Assembly: GCA_030374735.1 (NCBI GenBank)
Contig: JASCIV010000165.1
Location: 1-35,685 of the forward strand
DNA: 35,685 nt
From: Gracilaria caudata
Lineage: Eukaryota > Rhodophyta > Florideophyceae > Gracilariales > Gracilariaceae
Direction: 5' to 3'
Part shown: positions 1 through 10,062 of the stretch, piece after piece
How the letters are laid out: the number at the start of each line of letters is the position of its first letter
How positions within the stretch are numbered: position 1 is the first letter of the stretch
The notes under the pieces: model-generated
What the model was told of the DNA's origin: nothing
The model's input: only the letters and a program-made list of their open reading frames with translations
The model's database searches: none
Made by a program: the position numbers and the translations under genes

Positions 1-472
1 CAGATGGGTCCATGTCTGCCACAACGGCGGTGCGATTCGCACGAACGCAGTACGCCGCGAGAATATTGACGAGAGCTGTCTTGCCACAGTCATGTGGGCC
101 AACGATAACGGCACGCGGTCCAGGAATATCTGCACGACTTGAAATCTCACGTTTGCTTTGCAGAATGGATTGCGCCTTGATGAACGACGGCCTCGGAGTC
201 TCGGTAGCAGTATACGCCATGACATGCTCCGGCGCACGTAGCGCCAGCTCTGCTCCGTGCCATGTGAAGGCGGCGGCGTTGAGGGCATGCGGAAGATGAT
301 AAGGCTTATTCTGTGCCAGTGCGAGTCCAAACAGCTCAGCCGATCCCGTGAGTAGAGTTAGGCTGGCGGAGGTGACGTCAGGTGGGATCTCGAAACGAAA
401 CTCGTTTCTGGACGGTAGGGTGAAGTTGCGAGCTGGATGCTCGGCGGTCTGGGCAGCGTCGTCTAGCGCCAT
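1..472 (-). CDS. CLP1: CLP1-like polynucleotide kinase/pre-mRNA cleavage complex factor, N-terminal part (cut by window edge)
   Basis: The frame opens with ATG at 472-470 and stays open for 157 codons to the window edge, so the C-terminal part is missing. Residues about 20-30 (PSRNEFRFEIPP) and 40-75 (LTGSAELFG, FTWHGAEL) match the N-terminal beta domain of CLP1 (LLTG.AEIFG, FTWHGC). MAYTATETP matches the AYVSKDTP segment of the family. The P-loop is GPHDCGKTA (GxxxxGKT), followed by LLxxYxxRxxRxxxxxDxD, the start of the kinase domain. CLP1 is a nuclear protein of cleavage factor II in mRNA 3'-end formation, and in some lineages phosphorylates 5'-OH RNA ends for tRNA splicing. No lesion is visible. 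The codons are GC-rich, unlike much of the window. The order of motifs makes the call firm; orthology to CLP1 rather than GRC3/NOL9 rests on the N-terminal domain. Confidence 0.88.
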   Translation of the reverse strand, partial: MALDDAAQTAEHPARNFTLPSRNEFRFEIPPDVTSASLTLLTGSAELFGLALAQNKPYHLPHALNAAAFTWHGAELALRAPEHVMAYTATETPRPSFIKAQSILQSKREISSRADIPGPRAVIVGPHDCGKTALVNILAAYCVRANRTAVVADMDPS

Positions 473-2594
473 GTTGAGGCTGCACAGAGCAGATGGCGAG
501 CGTGGCGCATCGGGGAAGGGCCCCGAGCAATCGACAGTTACTTCCCTCTGGACGTCGCGAGAGCACTGTTGGAGCTCGCGGCTAAGGCGATGAGGGATAT
601 GGACATGGTTTCAGATGGCGGAAAAGAGGACATTGTGGTAGAGAACGGGGGAGTCAGAGGTATTCGAAGGCAAGGGTGGCGGCCGATGTTCAGTACCTTC
701 GTAGAAGCAAAGGCAGTATACAGATAGTCGTCCGCAGAGTGTGGGGCGAAAGAGAGGCGCAGACCGTGACACTTCTTCATGTGCTGCGTCCCTGAATGAG
801 AATCTTCATGTAAATCTCATTATCTGCATCACCGATCTGATGAACAAGGAATGAAACTTGCCATCTCTCATTCAGATTTCAAATGACACAAAAACTTGAA
901 CTATCCAATGAGATTCAAACTACACAGTGTTCGCCTGTGCCGCAGCGTGCAATGAAAATCTGTCGAAACTGTACATCAAATGCGCTACATAATTAAAATT
1001 TATTGATTTTTTGATGACACTTGGTTTTGCCTGGGGGTGCCACCCGAAGAAGGGAAGGAAGAGAGGGACGTCGTCCAGTCGTCGTGGTCTCTCTGGCGGC
1101 ACAGCGCGTTACTTGCAGAGCGCCTTGTCGGGGTGTCCCTGTTTGCCGATGAGCTGCGTAGAGTGTGCACGAAAAGGCGATGAAGGTGTTCCGGGTGAGA
1201 ACAAGCGACACTGAGATGCTCACGGGGAAGAACACGGAGCAGATTCAATGGAATATAAGAAGTGCCGAAGATGCTTCGGGAGTGTGAATCGACTACTGTG
1301 TAGTTGTCCCTACCTTTCCACATGGAAAGAGCTTTAGGTGCCAAAGTCCCTAAGACTCTCTACATCTGTCGGCGTCATTGGCTGGCGTACGTGCCGCACA
1401 AAAACAAAGTTCATCGTCTTCCAAGTAAAGTCTTCGGCATTTCTTCAGTAGTTATTCGTTCCCGGTTCGTTATCTATTCAGTAGAAAAGTCCAGATTCGT
1501 TGAGTTCAAAACAGATTTTCGTCTTTTCCCAAAAATAGAATCTTTGTGTGGAGTCTGAATGACAATCAATTGAAAAGGCATGAACACTTTACCGAAAATC
1601 AAATGCTAATCTATCATGACCTCTGCGTGCAGTTCATTCCAAAAAAATAAGGATAGATTGAATTTCCATCGAACAAGTAAATACAATTTATTTAACCAGT
1701 TTTGTCTGGGTTAGCAATTGACGGCAAGCCAAACACCCCCTGCTTCTCGCAGCACGGTACAGGCCTATGCATCACACAAGGACACCCGTCGCCTTTCCGC
1801 ATCAATGGGTTTACCACCTTGGAAACCCTTTCTTTTCGTATTCCGATTGCAGGTGAAAACTGATTTGGTCTAGGTCATCTAATGCACCAACATTGGCCTT
1901 CGAATCACTCAAGATTAGAATTTGTCCCTTTCCAGCCTTTCGACAACGGCCCAAACGGGAGTCCCAGGCAGAAAAAGCTTTCGGTACGTTTTGATTTGGT
2001 TTTCAACGAGATCTTGAATGATTCCAACCGTTGTCAGTTTCATTAACTTCGATTAAAATTCTAATGAAGGATGCACTCTCAAAAAATTAACCATTTTAGG
2101 TGCATTGGAAATGCATTGCAAATCCATGAAAAAGCACGGATATTTTTAAATCTCATTCGGAAGACAATGAAAAACCTCTCGGCCTGGGAGTTGTACATTA
2201 CTGGGACCGAATATATATAGCTCGCATGGAGCTTCCGCTCATGTTGATAATTGGAGTTCTTGCCTTCATATTGCTTTCAATGGAACTCCGAAACATGGGT
2301 GATCTCCGGAACTGTTGTGTGGGGTAATGGGCGTTGCCAACTTTACGCGTGAGAGTCTTCCCATTGCAGCTGAGAGCAGAGGAGATGGCACTATCACATA
2401 TCAAAATCTCAGTAGGTATGAATGGTAACATACAAGTCACCCTTGGCTTTCCGATTCTGCGATGCCCATCTCACTGAACTTGTTCTTTACCCTGTCTGGA
2501 AGCAAAAATCCAAAACAATAATGTGCAAATGTTTTACGAAACGTACAGACGGCGTTCTGTTCTCGAGATTTGCAGAATGCTAGCGCGATTCAAG
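473..2594. other. No assured gene; 5' flank of CLP1 and AT-richer spacer
   Basis: From 493 to about 760 the plus strand holds GC-rich, partly open frames in two registers, starting 20 bases from the CLP1 start and diverging from it. They resemble nothing I know and may be a broken small gene or the CLP1 leader. A sharp drop in GC follows near 780. The frames at 1000-1344 (-) and 1304-1558 (+) show no family motif. I see no RNA gene here. Confidence 0.5.
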
Positions 2595-3510
2595 AACCTA
2601 TATGAGGTACTTCGTACGTTACAAAGCCGGCGTTAGCCAGGAAGATGTAATCAATTTCGCAAAGGAAGTTGCCGAGCGTGGTTTACCTCGTTCGGTTAAA
2701 GGAATTGACGACCATTAGCGTATAAGTATGGTGGTTTTCAATTGGACTGAAAGAACGTCCAAGAACCTAAATCCATTGTTGACGAACTCCGAGACCTAGA
2801 ATTTCTCTTGACGCTCTGAAATACCCCATTTCCCGATTTGGATTCCGAAACTGTTACCTCGAAAGGGATGATACCTTTCACTGTAAAAACCCGCAACGGA
2901 CATATAGGGAGCTTTGCATGGTGGAAACCAACTAAAGTGACCACTATTAACGTAAATGAACTTCGTGCTAGAGTATGGGTCACTCGTCTTCTTCGAACTT
3001 TGATGGATAAATATGCGATAGATGGCCTTAAGTATGATGCTGGCGAGCCCAGCTTTCTCCATCTAGATGCGACAGTTGAAGATAACTTAGAGTCTCCAAT
3101 AAGTATATTAGAGCCTGGATCAAGCTTTTAGTCCCTTTAGCACGCGCCTCAGGGGTAACATGTGGCGGGCGAAGATGTCAGAATGTGCCCACTTTGTTCA
3201 AGCTACTTGATCGGTTTAAGACATGGGGCCTTGAAAATGGGTTAACAAGCGTGCAAGCGTTCAAGATTTTTGACCGCAAATCTCACTGCCGAATCCAGGG
3301 CTATCTCTTTTGCATCCCGGAATTTATTCCTGGAAATACCTACGGTGATGCAGTTCCATGAGACGAATTAGTGATTCGCTGGGCGCAGGCAAGTGTGGCT
3401 CTGCCGTTGTTGCAATTTAGCATTTCAACATGGCAGTTTGGGGATAAATGTAATAGACATTGCCAGGCGGCTTTGATATGGAAACAAACGTTTTTCTGGA
3501 AGTATATGTA
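2595..3510 (+). pseudogene. Glycoside hydrolase family 31 (MYORG/KIAA1161-like) pseudogene
   Basis: Three plus-strand pieces in three frames follow the GH31 catalytic-barrel order. 2602-2718 has RYKAGVSQEDVINFAKE and GIDDH (family: ARYK..v.Q..vl.fA.ei and IDD.W). 2752-3131 has SIVDELRDLEF, LTL-stop-NTPF (family: LTLWVTPF) and IDGLKYDAGEPSFL (family: IDGFKFDAGE), which carries the expected active-site Asp. About 3165-3510 has GYLFCIPEFIPGN, DELVIRWAQASVALPLLQFS (family: PDMIGGN, ELFIRW.Q...FMP..QFS). In-frame stops lie at about 2601-2603 (TGA), 2716-2718 (TAG), 2817-2819 (TGA) and 3359-3361 (TGA), and frames change near 2610, 2750 and 3140. An intact relative would hydrolyse alpha-glycosides in the secretory pathway. 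This copy cannot make it. N-terminal parts before 2595 are not recognisable. Confidence 0.82.
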
Positions 3511-3537
3511 ACGATGTTTGAGAGAAGCTGCAGAATG

Positions 3538-3822
3538 CTACAGGCCGATCTGCAGACCTCGAGAGAAGCACCCCCAGAGGGAACTTTCTTTCATTAGCTC
3601 GTCAATAAGATATCCATATCTTGGGATATTTTCTTTGATTCCCAATATGTCTGCAATGGCAATTTCCGGTCCAATTTTTTGGCTTGCCATTTCTCGATAG
3701 AAATGCAATAGGTCTTCTTCTTCATGGATCCGAAGCTTTTCTATCGGATTCCTTTTGAAGTTTGAAAGAGTTTCTAATGACAGACGCACTTCCGTTTTTC
3801 CGCCTGGGACCCATTGGAACAT
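3538..3822 (-). CDS. Small hypothetical ORF (94 aa)
   Basis: This is an open frame of 94 codons from an ATG at 3822. The composition is protein-like: charged, with KTEVRLSLETL and EKLRIHEEEDLLHFYREMA suggesting helices, and a following segment EIAIADILGIKEN. I do not recognise a family. It lies tail-to-tail with the GH31 pseudogene and just before the MITE-like repeat, so it may be a fragment of another decayed gene rather than a working short gene. Confidence 0.25.
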   Translation of the reverse strand: MFQWVPGGKTEVRLSLETLSNFKRNPIEKLRIHEEEDLLHFYREMASQKIGPEIAIADILGIKENIPRYGYLIDELMKESSLWGCFSRGLQIGL

Positions 3823-3872
3823 GAAGAAAACGAGGCTCTTGGTGAGACCCGTGTTTGATACAGTCTCCGACG

Positions 3873-4120
3873 CCTAGGCAAAACTTTCCGTCATAGAATT
3901 CTCACTGATTTTTCCGTATCTCAGCTATTTTTCACAGATGTTCAAGGCATCTTCAATGCACCGAAGTTTTTGGAAAAATTGATTTCAGTAGATTCTTGTT
4001 GGATTTTGATGCATTGAACATTCAATGACGCTCGACTTGGCCTAATGAAAATAGACAGCCCACGGATTGAAGATCCTATGAACATCGAATTCAATTTAAT
4101 TGCGCGAGGTTTTGCTGGGG
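3873..4120 (+). repeat. MITE-like dispersed repeat, copy 1
   Basis: About 248 bp aligns along its whole length and in the same orientation with 11797-12046. Shared blocks include CCTAGGCAAAACTTTCCGTC at the start, TTCTTGTTGGATTTTGATGC in the middle, CGACTTGGCCTAATGAAAAT, and GCTGGG at the end. The ends are weakly inverted: CCTAGGCAAAAC against the reverse complement of the right end, CCCAGCAAAAC. It has no coding capacity in a conserved frame. Length and ends suggest a non-autonomous DNA transposon. The target duplication at this copy is unclear. Confidence 0.7.
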
Positions 4121-5317
4121 ACAGGGCGTTGGTCTTTGTCCCGACAGGGAGAAAGCTATCGTTTTCGCCATGCAGTCATACCGCTACCCTCTGGAATTAT
4201 TGATTTTCTCTTCGTAGGCGGTTGTTCGAGGGATGAAGCTGCAACAAGTCACGGGAATTTCATGTTTGCGCTCGACCGTTACTCAATGACCGCGTACTGT
4301 AAATCCAAAAATGCCTCCGTTCGCGGCAGTCGCATATAGTTTCGCCTATAGGGTGCTACTGTTCTTCTCGAAGAGTGGTGAGTTCTGTCGCTGAGAATCA
4401 CCTCTTAGGACATGGCGTCGGCCGCTATCACCCTTTGGCAGTTTGTAGGGCAAAAATATCCACCTCGTAAGGACACGAACGACCTGAATGGTGCGCAACC
4501 TGATGTGGGGCACGTATGCTGTCTCGAGCTGAAAAGGCACCTCTGTACTTCGTGCGAGTAGCTCCGCCGGGTTTGTTGCCGTAGTTAGCGCCCCGTGCGT
4601 CCCATGTTCTAAAAAGAGCGACTGCCCTCGCACCCCAAGCGTGGTCTAAGGATTTCATCGCACCCTTCGGGACACCGCAACGCTCACGCTCCAGTGCAGT
4701 CGATGCCGTTGCTACGACTCCGCTGGGGTTTTTCTCAACTTGAGCAGAGATCTGGATCTTAAGGTATCGCCCTGCAGACCCTCCTGGGAGGGTCTTGCCC
4801 TCTGTAGTGTTTCGCAAGCTGAAGAGACACACCGACACTTCCTACAATATGGTACACCGGTTAGCGCTTTTGCGCATCTCATTCGTGGGTCTCTACCTGG
4901 ATGGATCCAGATGTGGAATTTGTCAAATGACACACCCTGTGAAACGAATCAATCGCTCCCGCTGCGACACGCTATCGGCGTTCGGTGTGGGCCTCTGGAA
5001 AAGCTCCGCAAGATATATCGTCAAATAATATCGACGGCGGAATGCTTCGGCAGGCCAGGGGAAGCTTTTAACCTTATCTGTGCTTCGTGCCAGCCCGCTC
5101 GGGTCTTGTACTGCGTCGCGATAAGAGACGTCTCTAAATTACCCGTAGGAGATCTAGCCATTCAGCGGCTGGGTTTAAAATGCGAGTACGCTCCTCGATA
5201 ATACTCCGCTCTTGATGGCTCCTCTTGGTGGTCGAGACGCCACTCAAATTGGGCATTGCATGCCTTATGGCAAGTTTGCACGATGAATTCCGGCCGACCT
5301 CAGGACGAGGCGTGGCC
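4121..5317. other. No recognisable gene
   Basis: Overlapping open frames occur on both strands (for example 4428-4838 minus and 4740-5201 plus) but carry no motif I can name, and they overlap each other antisense. Adjacency to the LTR-like repeat suggests internal or flanking retroelement sequence. I see no reverse transcriptase or integrase signature. Confidence 0.4.
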
Positions 5318-5793
5318 CAACACGGGGAGTCTGTAGTGCAATAGAGAGGTACCTCGGACTGGTGCATTGTACGGTAGATGGCGAATAGTTGGTGTGCAGG
5401 CTGCATTGCTCGTGTCCAAGTGTACGGCGTTCATTGCTGTAGTGCTTTTCTTGTGGCAACCCACCCCTCCCTGCAAGTAGATTGTTTGCTTGTTAGCTAA
5501 ACGTAGCTGCTGCTCCCGGAGTTGCACTTATGCACCTCTTGGCCGCTAAAGCTGACGGTGGTAAGTCTCAACCACCCCTAGCTTCTTCTTCACCAGCTAG
5601 TTCCCACAAGGCCTTGTGGGAACGACCCTAGGGTCGTTCTTCCGTATATATTGGTGCTCAACGCTATCCCATGGCCCGTTGTTAGCGCCCATCGCGAGCT
5701 CCTTAGCCCTGCCTTGGGTCTTGCGCAGATTTTACCCACAGTTGTGCATAGTACCCTGTAGTTAACACCTGCCGAAGCAGCGCTACTACAACC
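5318..5793 (+). repeat. LTR-like repeat, copy A
   Basis: The reverse complement of this segment aligns over roughly 450 bp with 14931-15365. Shared blocks, read on the minus strand here, are the ACAATCTAC stretch, GCCGTACACTTG, GCAGCCTGCACACCAA, ACCGTCAGCT, CCCACAGTTG and ACCTGCCGAAG. Copy B lies immediately upstream of a decayed gag gene, which suggests an LTR. In this copy a TATATATT box lies at about 5645 and a candidate primer-binding site lies 60 bp past the end. It could be a solo LTR or one end of a lost element. Confidence 0.6.
5600..5639. repeat. Two overlapping perfect palindromes
   Basis: Positions 5600-5623 form a perfect 24-bp palindrome centred on AAGGCCTT. Positions 5620-5639 form a perfect 20-bp palindrome centred on CCCTAGGG. 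They share the four bases GAAC, so the two hairpins cannot both form fully on one strand. The structure sits inside the LTR-like repeat and is degenerate in copy B. Confidence 0.9.
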
Positions 5794-5853
5794 TTTCTTT
5801 CGAAGTTGATACGATTCTTATCATACTAAAACAAATGTGCTCGTACTGATATA

Positions 5854-5867
5854 TGGTATCAAGCCGG
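5854..5867 (+). other. Candidate retroelement primer-binding site (initiator Met tRNA type)
   Basis: TGGTATCAAGCC resembles TGGTATCAGAGC, the usual site complementary to the 3' end of eukaryotic initiator methionine tRNA. It lies just downstream of the LTR-like repeat in the direction expected for a plus-strand element. It has one or two mismatches, and the LTR boundary is not fixed, so this is only a candidate. Confidence 0.3.
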
Positions 5868-7530
5868 ATTCTCTAAAATCCAGGGCTTTGCCGAATATGT
5901 CACGCTGTATGAAACTCTTTCCTTCTTGGTTTTGTTGTCGATCGTCAATTCCGAATAAAAATGGTTGTTGACCGTCAATGAGTGAATCACAGAACCACAC
6001 ACTTGAATAGTGGCTCAGAGTTCACCTACCTGCAATTGGTCATGTACTCCTATGGCGAAACAGGTCAAACTACTCCGAAATCTAACCACCACTGGCTGAC
6101 TTCATATCAACAACGTCGAATTCAATGAAAACACTTGTGCTAACATACTAAAAATCGAGAGCATTCCTTGTGAGTTTGCTTCATGGTGTAACGACAACTT
6201 GAGAAACGGGACTTTATCCTCCTCGGTACACAACCGACGAAGAACACCTGAGGATTTATGGTTTCATCACTGGTCACAGCTGTTCCACCGAAAGGTACAG
6301 ACAATGGCTGGAAGAGACCATAGCCTATCACCTTCACAGCCTTACCTCCCGAGTGTGGTCCGTCTGCCATATTCAAAGATGAACATAGGCCGAACTGCAT
6401 TCTGGTCGTGGAAGAACTTCGATGGGGCTCGAAAGTGCCCACCAATCTTGAACTACTCTTCCATCGAGCTTGCGGTTGATGTTCGCTCACACATAATTCA
6501 GAATGGGTACTAAGAATTTTAAACCGTTTTAAATACATACGTCACCTTTTCGATTAAAGAGAACACCGGTGTAAAACCCATATGAAAATCATATGGTGTA
6601 CATATCAATCTATCTGACAAACGAGCTGCTTTTGTATCATTGCAACACTATTTTTTTGTCTATAATATGTTCTTGAGCCATATCATTTCTTTCCAGTCCT
6701 AGTGATTGGAAAGCATTAAATTGGTATATCTTGCATCTGATCCAGTTGTGCAATAGAGCGGAATAGTGAGATAACTAAGTATACAGGAAACTAAAGCGTG
6801 GCTTCTTTTGAACGCAGCAGTGATGGAGCTGATCTCATTCTCAATATGTGAAGATATTTATCATAGTCCGATTCTAATACAAGAAGGATCTGAGCGGCGC
6901 AAAACATGTACAGAAGAAGGCCACAGATAGTCTTAAGAAACAAGATGTAAGCGAGGAGACGGATGGCAGTGTTGATTATGAACACGGATTGACAGTCTCA
7001 TTGGAGAGTCCCATCATTCACAAATCTAACTGTGCGAGATAGTGGAAACATTTGAACTAAAATTGAACAAGAATGGGCAAGTTCTGGCATGCGAAAGCCA
7101 GAAAGTATTGTTTGCGCGAGCGCAGCTCGGGACTGCCGCGCAACCTCTGTAAAACTCTTCAGCACTTGAAGTAAGAAAACTGCCTCTCGCAACGTGTAGA
7201 GCGCGAAAGAGCTTCGTTCTTACCCTAGTTTTCTATTTTACACGCCAATGTATACTCTAAGCATTCTTTGCTTCTCATTTTTCCAATATTGATATCTTCT
7301 CCTACCGAATCCTCGAGGTTACTGGAGACCAGTACTCGCGTATTAGAATGCCGTCTATCTTTATTTTTAAAAATTATGGAACTGGTGAAACGAGGACTTG
7401 GATACCCTCCAGAATTGTGACTTTGTCCTGACTGTCTTCCCTTTGAGACTAGATGCTGTGAAATTCAGTGAACCAAAGATAGTTTTATAATCCATACGGT
7501 AGAGGTGCACGATTTGAAATACATCGGTTT
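5868..7530. other. AT-rich spacer without recognisable gene
   Basis: Short opposed frames exist at 6140-6538 (-) and 6199-6513 (+), with further small minus frames at 6791-6985 and 6998-7192. None carries a motif I recognise. From about 6540 the sequence is AT-rich and looks intergenic, forming the 3' flank of the glycosyltransferase gene. Confidence 0.45.
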
Positions 7531-10062
7531 CTATGTCTGCAACGCTTCGAGCTCTTTGAAAACAGAGTAGTAATCGGCATGGCGTCCAGTATCAATTGAA
7601 ATCAACTCTGTTGCATAGTACATGGCTGAAAGAAGTGATTCATTAGTGTCTTTATATGTGCCACGTTTACGGCATTTTAGGAACTTATTCACCAACTTCG
7701 GTATCAGATACTTCGCATCAAATTTATCATTGATTGTTCTCCTCGCCGAAGTTCTCAATTTACCGAGAGAGTCCCAGTTTGCAAGGATCTCGTCGAATAC
7801 GGCTATTAAATTTTTTAATATACCATCTTTTGAAGTTTTTGAGTTCAGTAAAAATCCATTCTCCCCGTCACGTATGAGCTCTCTCATACCGCCAATATCA
7901 GTGGCAACTGCAACCAGGGCAAAAGCCATGGCCTCTGCCAAAGTAAACGGAATACCTTCAGAATCTGACGGCAAAGAAAAAATATCCGACACTGAAAGAT
8001 ACTCAAGAGCTGTTCCATGATCTAGAGATTTGGTAAATCTTATGTCACTCTCAGTATATCTAGCTGCCCTGAGAAGTTTCTTCCGTTCAGGCCCGTCCCC
8101 ACCTATCACGAGAACAAGAGGCCTCCCTTTATACTTGTTTCCGTATTTCTCTGAAATAATATTAAATGCGTCCAGAACCAGGCCAGGATTTTTCTCTGGA
8201 ACCAATCTTCCGATAAATGTGAATATAATGTCGTTTTCTCCAAGCCCAAGTCGTTCTCTTCGTTTTCTACGATCACTATCGATTCTTAATTTAATCTTTT
8301 CCATGTCAATACCCAAATAGGCTACCTCTATGGTGTTTTTGGAAAAGCCCCCAATCTTCTTCGAAATATACTCAGCTGCTGCTCTCGATGAAGTAAATGT
8401 GCAGTCAATGGCTTTGTGGCTCATAAATGAGTACATTGCATATCCACCATTTTTCCATTCTTGAACTTCATTGTGCACGTAATCTATGAATGCAACTTTA
8501 GGAAATTTGGCTCTCAGGTGAGGTATGCATGCATATCCGGTTTGTGATTGAGATACAATGACATGTGTCGAACCTCTGCTGTCAAGCAAGTACTCCAGAA
8601 ATCGAAAGGAATCTTTTAACCTTAACATAGTTGGTAAAGTAAATATATCGTGGGTGTACATCATAAACTGTGGTCTGAGCTCCATTTTCTCCCTCAGTGA
8701 CTCATGTAAAGTGCAAATAATGGTTACTCGATATCCCAATTGACTGAAACGTTTCACCAACCTTAGATTTGCGTAGTCAGCACCACCAATTGTCATCCAC
8801 GGAATGATGAGCATAATACTTCTCGACAGATATAAGTTGTTTCTAAATGGTATTTCAAGGTTAATTGTGTCAAAAGAATTCATTTTCGATGGTTTAGGGT
8901 TTGGAAACGATCTTCTTAATCGTTTATATCTTGTCCTTATTGTTTTCGTAGTGTCCTTGTCGTTTTGAAATAATGATGGCCATCTTTTCTTCCTGAATGA
9001 AATATCGTTATTTCTGTACCATATATTGAACTCTGGTATAGTTCCACCCCAGTTTCCTTTAGAGGCAATACAAAGATAGAAATCCCAATCTTCTTTTCCG
9101 TGTATCATCGAGGAATCAAAATCACATTCGATGTCGATTGTCGCAACTGATCTAAAAATTGCGTGGGGTGTAAGAGGATTGTCTTTGGAGTACACATCGC
9201 GTCCACTGTGAAGGCCCTTTTCCCATGTATAGTTTTTGGAGCCGAAGCCAACCACAAAAAAAGAACACAGATCAAAGTTAGGTATCGATTCTAAAAACCA
9301 GACACATTTCTCATAAGAAGTGAGCTCGAGCATATCATCATCATCTAGGAAAGCGAAGTATTTTGTTCTCCTTTTCTTGAAGTGTGCTAGCGCAAACTTT
9401 CTTGCAGGACCTAGTCCCTCGTTGGAGGTGTTGTTTACGAGCTCTGCGCGTGGTAGAGAAGCTGATACACTGAGCAGCATATTATAACTACTTTTCAAAG
9501 TCGTATGATCATTGACTATTAGCCATTTAAAGCATTTCAGACTTTGATGTTTTAAAGATGCTGCTGTTTGCGCAATGAAGCTCCTAGGGTTCTTCGTTAC
9601 AGTAATAATTGTAATTATTGCTCCGTCTTTTGCACATGTCGGAATTCTGCCTTGTAGAGTTTTCCAAGAGCTTGACGAGGGCCAGGGAAACTGATTTCTG
9701 GGTCGAAATTTACTCAATGGGTTGTTAGCAAACGCTGATTGGGACCTACTTTCTAGGACTGGAGATGGATCTTTGCAAACTCTAAACAATGTATCTCTGT
9801 AAACCCTTTCATATGATACTCGGAGAGCGAGAAATATAATGAGAAAAGCTAATGATGTACAACAGCTTGTACTAATACATTTCCATGAGGCTCTGTAGCA
9901 AAGTTTTCCAATTCTCAGAAAGATGAGGTTAAATGACATGTGGGAGCAAATAGGGCTCCTCATGTCCTGTTTTATCCCAGGTGCTGTTGATTTTCTATTT
10001 GGCGCTTGTGTTTTAAAATTTTTTCGTTTGAGTCTAGTTGTAGATTGTACGCGGTTCATCAT
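7531..10062 (-). CDS. Type II membrane GT2-GT4 bifunctional glycosyltransferase
   Basis: This is an intact 843-residue frame starting ATG-ATG at 10062. A basic N-terminal tail (about 1-60) precedes one hydrophobic segment at about 63-84 (CCTSLAFLIIFLALRVSY). That gives a type II anchor, so the catalytic part probably faces the Golgi or ER lumen. Residues about 146-360 form a GT2 (GT-A) domain: IITIITVTKNP, LIVNDHTT, NEGLGPARKFAL, the metal-binding run FLDDDD at 238-243, and HGKEDWDF at 321-328 with the likely base. Residues about 415-800 form a GT4 (GT-B) domain: IPWMTIGGADYANLRLV, FTFIGRLVPEKNP at about 614-626, VIGGDGPE, and SEGIPFTLAEAMA at 701-713 with the E702-x7-E710 pair. Two nucleotide-sugar active sites on one chain suggest a polymerase-like or sequential transferase for a glycan or polysaccharide. 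The sugars cannot be told from sequence. Codons are AT-leaning, unlike CLP1. No introns are seen. Confidence 0.93.
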   Translation of the reverse strand: MMNRVQSTTRLKRKNFKTQAPNRKSTAPGIKQDMRSPICSHMSFNLIFLRIGKLCYRASWKCISTSCCTSLAFLIIFLALRVSYERVYRDTLFRVCKDPSPVLESRSQSAFANNPLSKFRPRNQFPWPSSSSWKTLQGRIPTCAKDGAIITIITVTKNPRSFIAQTAASLKHQSLKCFKWLIVNDHTTLKSSYNMLLSVSASLPRAELVNNTSNEGLGPARKFALAHFKKRRTKYFAFLDDDDMLELTSYEKCVWFLESIPNFDLCSFFVVGFGSKNYTWEKGLHSGRDVYSKDNPLTPHAIFRSVATIDIECDFDSSMIHGKEDWDFYLCIASKGNWGGTIPEFNIWYRNNDISFRKKRWPSLFQNDKDTTKTIRTRYKRLRRSFPNPKPSKMNSFDTINLEIPFRNNLYLSRSIMLIIPWMTIGGADYANLRLVKRFSQLGYRVTIICTLHESLREKMELRPQFMMYTHDIFTLPTMLRLKDSFRFLEYLLDSRGSTHVIVSQSQTGYACIPHLRAKFPKVAFIDYVHNEVQEWKNGGYAMYSFMSHKAIDCTFTSSRAAAEYISKKIGGFSKNTIEVAYLGIDMEKIKLRIDSDRRKRRERLGLGENDIIFTFIGRLVPEKNPGLVLDAFNIISEKYGNKYKGRPLVLVIGGDGPERKKLLRAARYTESDIRFTKSLDHGTALEYLSVSDIFSLPSDSEGIPFTLAEAMAFALVAVATDIGGMRELIRDGENGFLLNSKTSKDGILKNLIAVFDEILANWDSLGKLRTSARRTINDKFDAKYLIPKLVNKFLKCRKRGTYKDTNESLLSAMYYATELISIDTGRHADYYSVFKELEALQT

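Noticed and set aside
7622..8743. Plus-strand frames over the glycosyltransferase gene
   Set aside because: They are antisense shadows of an intact 843-codon gene with clear domains.
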